Source: Mesotaenium endlicherianum
Lineage: Eukaryota > Streptophyta > Zygnematophyceae > Zygnematales > Mesotaeniaceae
DNA: 64,000 nucleotides
Assembly: GCA_009602735.1 (NCBI GenBank)
Contig: WELA01009535.1
Span: 839,583 to 903,582, forward strand
Direction: 5' to 3'
The translations under genes were made by a program, and so were the position numbers. Positions 57,731-64,000 of this stretch are shown piece after piece (within the stretch, counting starts at the first letter, position 1; every line of letters starts with the position of its first letter). The notes under the pieces are model-generated. The model was given only the letters and a program-made list of their open reading frames with translations. It was not told the DNA's origin and did no database searches.

Positions 57731-57777
57731 CCCCTCCCTTTCAGCTGAGGCGTCCCTGCCTTTCCTGCTGAAAGCTA

Positions 57778-59079
57778 TTATTTTCCAGCCCTGCGGCTAG
57801 GGGTTTTAGGAAGGCTATCAGGACATTCCCATCGTCCTGCCATAATTTCTTCCTCGCCAATGCAGAAAGTGTGCCAACGGGCACCACACTTATCGCAAGT
57901 TACCATTGCTTCCTGATCGTCCAGCACTTTGCAGCTAGCACATGGCGTGGCCGGCACCAATTCCTCGGGCACAACCCTAACTGTGGGATCAATATTCGGC
58001 AAATGGCCTAGCGAGCAATTCTGCACGTGGTCTCTCATGGTTTTACCATCAGAACCTTCCAGTTTTAACACACCATTGTCAAACGAATGTTTCACGCGCA
58101 AGATCACTCCACCTGAACTGGTGTCGATGGTGGTCTTGGTCTGGCGCTTGCGTTAGACAAAGTCTCCTTCTTGAATCCGCGTCATCTGCAGGCGGTAGCT
58201 CCCGTCTCGCGTCCTGGCGTAACGTTGCGTATCTCTTTTCTGTGCAATTTTCAGATTGTCTAGTGCAGCCGGTATCATGCGCTCAAATAACGCCTTACGG
58301 CGCACCATCACTTTTAACAGTTCATCAGGGCTGTCCAGGTCTTTCACCAGCTCAATCTCCTGCTTGATGCTGCTGGGCACTACTGGACTTTTGCCAAACA
58401 GTATCTGATATGGCGAGTAATTTGCCAAGGCAGCCTGCTTGCTAAATCTCTAACCCATAACCAGCCATGGCATGGCTAGATCCCAGTCACGCTTGTCATG
58501 CTCAAGGCAAAACTTGCGCAAAGCAGACTTAATGGTTTGCACCATCCTTTCTGCCAGACCATCTGCTTGCGGATGATCCCTAGACGTAGTGCGATGATCA
58601 ATGAAGCATCTGTCCAAGAGTTTCTGAAAAGGCCCTTGGAACTCAGACCCTTGGTCTGTCAGCACTTCTGCTGGAGCTCCATGACGCACAATCACACCAT
58701 TGAGGAACGCTTCCGCGGTCCCTAGACTCCCCTTAGCAGTCAGAGGGACAACCTCTATCCACTTAGAGAAATGCTCAATCATGACCATGATATACTTGTT
58801 ACCTCGCTTAGACTGCGGTAGCTCACCTGTGAGATCGCAACTCCAACGGTAGCCTAGGCCCATGGTTGGCAAAGGTTGCAAGTGTGGATGTTGCTGTGTA
58901 AAATCGGCCTTGACGCGATCACGGCTTTGGCAGGCCTTGATCACATCTTCACACTGCTGCTTCATGCCCCTCCACCAGTAAGACAGCTCCAAAAGACTAT
59001 ATGTCTTCTTGACACCATAGTGTCCAGTGTTCTCGTGCATTTCCTGCACAAGGGCTCGTCTCCTGATGGGTTCTAGCAC
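57778..59079 (-). pseudogene. Integrase with in-frame PHD finger, family B right copy
   Basis: The N-terminal zinc region (HENTGHYGVKKTYSLL ... CQSRDR, where the second cysteine is replaced by R) precedes the core YRWSCDLTGELP, VLTDQGSEFQ and DHPQADGLAERM with the D, D and E residues. The PHD finger (CASC, CDKC, GARWHTFC, WECPDS) follows in the same frame as the SH3-like segment; its last cysteine is mutated to serine. Two stops break the ORF: one near 58450 after LVMG, and TAA at about 58154, where the left copy reads FVYRKR. Confidence 0.88.
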
Positions 59080-59145
59080 TAACTTCTCCAGACCAGTTTC
59101 TTCAATTTTGAAGAGGTTGTTGCATTTCCAGCAAAATCTCTTAGC

Positions 59146-60774
59146 TCAATGGTTTACCTGGTCCTTCTCCTTCCCTGATAGTCCTTCCAAGTGAGTTCCC
59201 GTCTTCAGCCAGTGCATAGTAGCTTGATCTTTCCAGATCTCTGGACTGAACAGGGGTAGAGGCTCAGCTTCACCTGATGCTACTATTCCAGCCATTTCGG
59301 CTAGGCAAGCCACCAACTCTGCTGGGCTGCTCGGGTCTTCGTCCTCTCGAGCTCCTGTTTTGTCGTCTGAAGATGGGTCTGGGTTCCTGCTGAGTCCATC
59401 GGCGTCGTTGTTCAGCACTCCTGCTCTGTGCACCACCGTCATTTGGTACTCTTGCAGCTTAAGAGCCCAGCGAGCCAACTTACCAGTGAGGTCTCCATTC
59501 TTCATCAGCCATAGTAATGGTGAGTGTTTCGTGATCAATGTAAAGGGTCTTTCCCACAGATACTCTCTGAAGTGTGTGACCGCCAAAACCACTGCCAGCA
59601 GCTCTCCTTCATAGGACAAGTAGTTGCTCTCCGCTCAATTGTTAGAGCGTGAGGCATAGGCAATGACATACTCCTCTCTAGAGCTTGTGGCCTGACTGAG
59701 TACTGCGCCAATACCCACACGACTCCAGTCAGTGTGCAGATTGAACGGTTTGGAGTAGTCAGGCGTTCGCAAGACTGGGGCTGTTACCAGCCGCTCCTTA
59801 AGCTCGTTCATGGCTTTATCCTGAGCTTCTGTCCACAAAAAAGGTACATCCTTTTTCAGGAGTTCCGTCAAGGGTTTAGCAATTCTGCTATAATCCTTCA
59901 CAAACTTACGATAGTATCCGCTTAGCCCTAACAGAGCTTTCAGCTTAGACACATTCGCAGGTGCAGGTATCTTGTAAATAGCCTCAGTCTTCATAGCCTG
60001 AGGGGACATAGCATTGTTCCCAATCTCATGTTCTAGGTAAGGCACGTGTGCCTCAAAGAATCTGCACTTCCCAGGATGCAGCTTCATCTGGAATTTCTCC
60101 AAGCGCTGGAACACTTGTTCCAAGTGCTCGAGGTGCTCCTCTATGGACTTGCTGAATACTACCACATCGTCAATGTATGGCTTAGCGAAATCTAGCCCCT
60201 CCAGCACTTTATCCATAGTCCTCTGAAATATGGCTGGGGCATTTTTCAGCCCAAATGGCAAAACTGTCCATTGCCAAAGTTCCCTTCGAGCCCACAAAGC
60301 CGTCTTACCTCGATCTTCTGTTTTCACACGGATCTGGTTGAAGCCGTGGCGCAGATCGATAATGCTGAACACCTTTCCGGTGGTAGCAATTGTAAAGATC
60401 CTTTCCGGTGTAGGCATCACATAGCTATCTTGCTCCGTGTAGAGATTCAGTCGCCTGTAATCTCCACACATACGAGTGGCAGTGTAATTGCCGGCCTCGT
60501 CCTTTTTAGCGACTACTACTGTAGGAGCCCCATGTACTGAGGTAGATTTTTCAATCATGCGGAGCTTATGCAGCTCTTCACAAGTTTTCTCCACATAGTC
60601 CCATTCTGTCTAACTGAGCTTATGCGGCCCTAGTCTGACTGGGTTATCAGTAGTTAGTGTGATCTCACACACACTGGCAGTGGTTCTACCAATCTCCTCC
60701 TTAGTGAAAGCAAATACCTTGCGGTGTTTATTCAGCAACCTTTCTACTTGTGCTCTCTGCTGGGCTGAGACCAT
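59146..60774 (-). pseudogene. Reverse transcriptase-RNase H, family B right copy
   Basis: The same motif order as the left copy but better preserved: MCGDYRRLN, VFSIIDLRHGFNQI (palm aspartate present), LPFGLKNAPAIFQRTMD, YIDDVVVFSKS, GYYRKFVKDYSRIAKPL (connection), VGIGAVLSQ, then RNase H with LLAVVLAVTHFREYL and LITKHSPLLWLM (the catalytic D of TDHS is K here). Stops at about 60612 (TAG for CAG) and 59639 (TGA for CGA) interrupt it. Start at 60774 (MVSAQQ). Confidence 0.9.
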
Positions 60775-60904
60775 TTTCCCAATGGCAAAAGTCTCAGTTT
60801 CAGGTTGCTTCTCCCCAACAAAGGCATCCAGTAGTTGCTACTCCTTAGGTGCAGGTGGGGGCTTCCTGCCCTCATCCTGGCCCTCAGGCTTTTCTGCCTG
60901 ATTC

Positions 60905-61625
60905 TGTGAAATGAATCGACTTACCAAATAGGCGAATAACAATTGATAAAAATCTTTATATCAGCAAGTAATCTTTATGGCATTTCCGTTAACTAATTAA
61001 ACGGCAAAGGACAATACACTAGCAGGAATTAATACTCGTAAGTCAAATGCGAGTAAACTAGCATCAATGATGCAAATTAGTAAACTCATACATAAGCAAC
61101 GTTAGAAGACAGTGCGTATCAATGGCTTCCCGCCTTGGATTCAGAGTTCTCTCCGTAAGCTGTACAAGAGAGTTGGCCTCGTTTCCGAATGCCGAACTCG
61201 AGAGCAATGCCTAGCATATGTACATGGAATGAGTTTACTGTTCAACGGTCAGTGCGATGGCACCGCCTACCCGGGAGTTAACCACGTTGGTAGGACCTCG
61301 GTTAACCAAATCCACCGCCATCTCCCATCATCCCGAATAGCCATCCATCATGGGGATGTCATCTGGCCATTCATCTAGCAGGTCGTACTTAGATGCATAT
61401 CAAGGCAGTTCGCTGCTACCGAGCACGGAAGTCAGCTGGCTGTCAAAGAATGTGTCAGCAAGCTGACTTAAGTTGACTTCAGCCTGCTGCTTTTGGCTGA
61501 GTCATTAAACTGATAATTATGTAAAGTCCAGCAGACTGACTATTAACTAAAGTTCAGCAGGCTGAACTTAATTAACTATTATATTTAAATGAATATTATA
61601 TCCACTAATATACTGATTCATTACA
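60905..61625 (-). repeat. 3' LTR of family A, right copy (721 bp)
   Basis: On the minus strand it starts TGTAATGAATCAG and ends GATTCATTTCACA, with imperfect inverted ends. A polypurine tract precedes it, and family B sequence (GAATCAGG) follows directly. Repeated CAGCCTGCTGA / CAGTCTGCTGG motifs lie near its start. Confidence 0.8.
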
Positions 61626-61640
61626 ATCCCTCCAACTTAA
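61626..61640 (-). promoter_or_regulatory. Polypurine tract of family A
   Basis: TAAGTTGGAGGGA(T) ends at the LTR start. It is the second occurrence of the motif also found after the chromodomain ORF (896-911, and its counterpart near 63620-63636). Confidence 0.7.
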
Positions 61641-61738
61641 CTTGTTGTCGCCTCGACAACATTAAACTGCAGAAATTTTAAATAAGGGAACTGAACCTGA
61701 CCAGCCTCCCTTACTGACTGCCTCTTCAGCGTGTCACC

Positions 61739-63415
61739 TTAAGGGGTTGTTCCTGGGGCTTCAGGATCAGGAGACGGAGATCTGGACCTAGATCTGGACA
61801 GCCCTCTAGGTCTGTCAGCTGGCCTTCTAAAGAACCCTGTTTGCTCTAAAGTTGGCCCTCGAGGAGAACGGAGGATGGTGGCCTGCTCTTCAACCACTTG
61901 GGTGTTGATTCCCACATAGACAGGCATTCCAGTAGGATGCTGAAATACATTGGCTAGAGGTACATGCCCCTGAGCGGAGGGGGAGGCTGGCATACCTCTG
62001 GCCCACCCGCGTGTCCCTCTTCTGGCACCCCTGTCCTCTGGGGATTTCTGTCTGTGTCTGCTGCCCAGTACCGTCAGATCAGCTTCTTCCCCTGCTTGGG
62101 CAGGTGGGCTGGGGGAGCGAGCGCGGGGTCCAGTTGTCGCCATAACGGGGATCACATTCCACACACCTGATCGTGGTTCTTTAGGAAGTGCCACTGCCTG
62201 TCCCTGGGTATCCTGAGTACCTGCTGCTGATGCTTCTCCTCTGCCTTGTTCTTCTTCCTCATCCTCCTCATCCTCCTCCTCGGAGAGAGTAGGGGTCTCG
62301 TCCACTAAGTCGTCCTGCTCCCTAGTAGACATGGAGTAGTCTACCGACCTCCCTTTCTTAGGGCGCGCTGGAGGTTGCTTGGCCTTCAGCCTACTGATAT
62401 CTATCCGGCCTGCATTCTTTGCCCATTTGACAAAGGCATGCTTTCCCTTAGAGAAGTACTCTCTTCCCCTCCTCCTATGTTCCTTGGTCTCTGCATTCAT
62501 ATTGCTCAGGCATCCATTCAGCCTGGGGTCCCAAGGGGCAATGTGAGGTGGTAGGATGAGATAGCCGTCTAGGCCATAGTGGAAGTCATCCGGTTGGGCT
62601 CGGTCACACTCCTGCTTCTTATTTGTGACGGTCATCCACCTCCAGTCTGTTGGCTGCTGGTAGTACTGGGGTCCGTGCTCAGCCTTCCTCAGTTTACACG
62701 GGAACCAGTGGGGAGAGAACATCTGCTGTCCTGCTTCCCTGGCCAAGTACTCCCAGCTCCTTCTCTCAACTTCATTGTAAGCTGGCAGGAGTGTGAGGTA
62801 GAATACCGTATCCTTAAAGCTATCGGGCCGCATGCTCACCATCCGGATGAGTCTCTGATCTCCCACTATTCCCGGTATGGGGACCGGCTTGTCCTCTGAA
62901 TCATCTGCGAGATACCGGGCCTGCTCTGCTGTATAGCCCACCATCTTAGCATAATCTTCGTAAAGGACCACGCCGGTGTGTGTCTCGATGTACCTGTCCA
63001 GTGCTGTAGCTCCTTCCTTCTGTAGCAGTGTTGTCTGTTCCAGCCTGTTGATCTCCTGGGCTGCCAGCAATGCTTCCTTCAGGTTATCGAAGTTTTGGCC
63101 ACCCACCACAGTATACCTGTAAGTGGCCAAGCTCTTCTGTCTGTCCGCTTCAATCTTTTTTCTTTTCTCCTCTTCTGCCGCTGCCGCTTCTTCTTGCTGT
63201 TTCTTCTGTCTCTCCTCCTCAGCCTTCCTGAGGTTTTCCGCTTCCTGATCCTTCTTCCTCTGTGCCTCTTCTGCCGCCTCTTGTTGTTTGCGGACCCTTT
63301 CTTGTTCTCTCCTGGTGAGGGACGTCGCCGCCAGCTCCTTCTGGTATTGCTCCATTGTCCTCCTGGCTTCTTCTGCCTTGCGCTTTCTGTCCTCCTTTTG
63401 TGTGGTGGGCGCCAT
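61739..63415 (-). CDS. Extra ORF of family A, complete copy (558 aa)
   Basis: ATG 63415 follows the splice-acceptor-like TACTAAC...TGTGCAG. The first half equals the left copy almost exactly. Behind the acidic stretch come a low-complexity part (SPSPPAQAGEEAD), a second compact region (VPLANVFQHPTGMPVYVGIN and VVEEQATILRSPRGPT) and an Arg/Ser tail (LSRSRSRSPSPDPEAP) like SR-type RNA-binding proteins. Coiled coil, acidic hinge and SR tail suggest a nucleic-acid or RNP assembly protein rather than an envelope. It stands between the pol stop and the polypurine tract, about 100 bp before the LTR. No homologue is recognised. Confidence 0.85.
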   Translation of the reverse strand: MAPTTQKEDRKRKAEEARRTMEQYQKELAATSLTRREQERVRKQQEAAEEAQRKKDQEAENLRKAEEERQKKQQEEAAAAEEEKRKKIEADRQKSLATYRYTVVGGQNFDNLKEALLAAQEINRLEQTTLLQKEGATALDRYIETHTGVVLYEDYAKMVGYTAEQARYLADDSEDKPVPIPGIVGDQRLIRMVSMRPDSFKDTVFYLTLLPAYNEVERRSWEYLAREAGQQMFSPHWFPCKLRKAEHGPQYYQQPTDWRWMTVTNKKQECDRAQPDDFHYGLDGYLILPPHIAPWDPRLNGCLSNMNAETKEHRRRGREYFSKGKHAFVKWAKNAGRIDISRLKAKQPPARPKKGRSVDYSMSTREQDDLVDETPTLSEEEDEEDEEEEQGRGEASAAGTQDTQGQAVALPKEPRSGVWNVIPVMATTGPRARSPSPPAQAGEEADLTVLGSRHRQKSPEDRGARRGTRGWARGMPASPSAQGHVPLANVFQHPTGMPVYVGINTQVVEEQATILRSPRGPTLEQTGFFRRPADRPRGLSRSRSRSPSPDPEAPGTTP

Positions 63416-63682
63416 CCTGCACATGTAACCAGGGCACAAGTTAGTAGGATATGGACCTTTGTCATAGGGATTGCAGGAAGTATGTTAGTATTTAGTATAG
63501 TGGCTTCGCTGCTGTTTACCTTACAGGATGATTGCTAAAAGTTGACGTAGTTGCGATGCGCTACACATAAACGTATGAGTGTGTTTTTATCGCTCTCGCT
63601 CACTAACTGTCATATATTTTCCCCTCCAACTTAAATGGAGACAGGACCGCCTGTCACCTTCCCGTGTCAACTGAAATGACAG

Positions 63683-64000
63683 TTATGGAGGGACTCCAGC
63701 GGCCCGAAGGTGGAACCGTGTCAACGCCCCTTTGGCATTGGTCAAGTGGTCCTTAAACTCCCAAGTGTCCCCCGAGGCATCGTAACCCTTCCATCGAATG
63801 AGGTATTTCATGACATATTTAGACGATCGACGGACCGAGCGAGCGTCTAAAATCTCATCGACCTCATATTCCTCAGGGTCGCCGTCTCGGACAGCGGGGA
63901 CAGGTCCTGGTTGGACAGGGAATTGACCTGTGAACAGTGTATCACCTTTGATGTACGGTTCCAGGAAGGAGACATTAAAGACCGGGTGCCCCTTGTATTC
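63683..64000 (-). CDS. Chromodomain end of family A pol, right copy (partial)
   Basis: Reverse complement of 528-845 with a few substitutions (for example GGACCTGTCC for GGACCGGTCC). It contains the chromodomain from EYEVDEI to the stop at 63685-63683 and is open to the window edge. Confidence 0.9.
   Translation of the reverse strand, partial: EYKGHPVFNVSFLEPYIKGDTLFTGQFPVQPGPVPAVRDGDPEEYEVDEILDARSVRRSSKYVMKYLIRWKGYDASGDTWEFKDHLTNAKGALTRFHLRAAGVPP

Larger units (their letters stand above)
57422..60904 (-). mobile_element. Family B Ty3/gypsy element, right copy, inverted, truncated at both ends
   Basis: Reading on the minus strand: pol (60774-57778), G-rich tract, then B1 (57730-57428) and the palindrome GACAGCTGTC (57431-57422), after which similarity to the left copy stops, so A2 and B2 are missing. 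On the 5' side family A LTR sequence abuts at 60905, and nearly all of the gag-like region present at 3263-4400 is absent. Pol differs from the left copy throughout, so the two are separate old insertions. Confidence 0.85.

Noticed and set aside
61739-63415. Extra ORF as an envelope gene
   Set aside because: No signal peptide, transmembrane span or cleavage site; the protein is charged with an SR-type tail.

Overview
The window looks like nuclear DNA of a streptophyte (plant-lineage) alga or early land-plant relative. It holds intron-rich genes with plant-type products, among them a GAUT-type GT8 glycosyltransferase and a plant thioredoxin-fold DsbA-like protein, between large Ty3/gypsy elements, a hAT and a piggyBac remnant. 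A charophyte such as Chara would fit, but the species is inference. All gene models were built by eye from splice signals, reading-phase agreement and family resemblance; no search was run.

Layout. Positions 1-9407 (+ strand) hold the 3' part of a chromodomain Ty3/gypsy element (family A) with an extra ORF behind pol, an assembly gap (2266-2831), an A-type LTR end, then a decayed Ty3/gypsy element (family B) whose pol ends in a PHD finger. Positions 57422-64000 hold the same A-B pair in inverted orientation. Positions 10736-15898 (-) are a multi-exon hAT transposase with repeat-filled introns. Positions 17050-24923 are a gag-protease element without reverse transcriptase (family C), with an A-like solo LTR (17528-18740) inside its first terminal repeat.

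Positions 24924-53658 are gene territory: a DsbA-like thioredoxin-fold protein (-), a thioredoxin with a WCHPC site (+), a NADAR-domain protein (+), an unrecognised coiled-coil-like gene (-), a membrane/HNH-like zinc gene (-), a small plant membrane protein (+), a mitochondrial IGR-motif (mS41-like) ribosomal protein (+) and a GAUT galacturonosyltransferase (-). Phase agrees across most of the assigned splice junctions. Positions 53659-57421 hold a perfect hairpin and a piggyBac C-terminal fragment.

The most unusual signal is the terminal architecture of families B and C. Instead of plain LTRs the ends read A1 - internal - B1 - A2 - B2, a split direct repeat layout known from DIRS-order elements with tyrosine recombinases. 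Here it sits on elements with a DDE integrase (B) or gag-protease only (C). In both, the B1/A2 junction is the same 10-bp palindrome GACAGCTGTC, the outer end is ...GACA, and a G-rich tract lies directly before B1. The PHD finger on family B pol, and the family A extra ORF preceded by a near-ideal 3' splice site and bracketed by two copies of a polypurine-like motif, are further candidates for undescribed retroelement biology.
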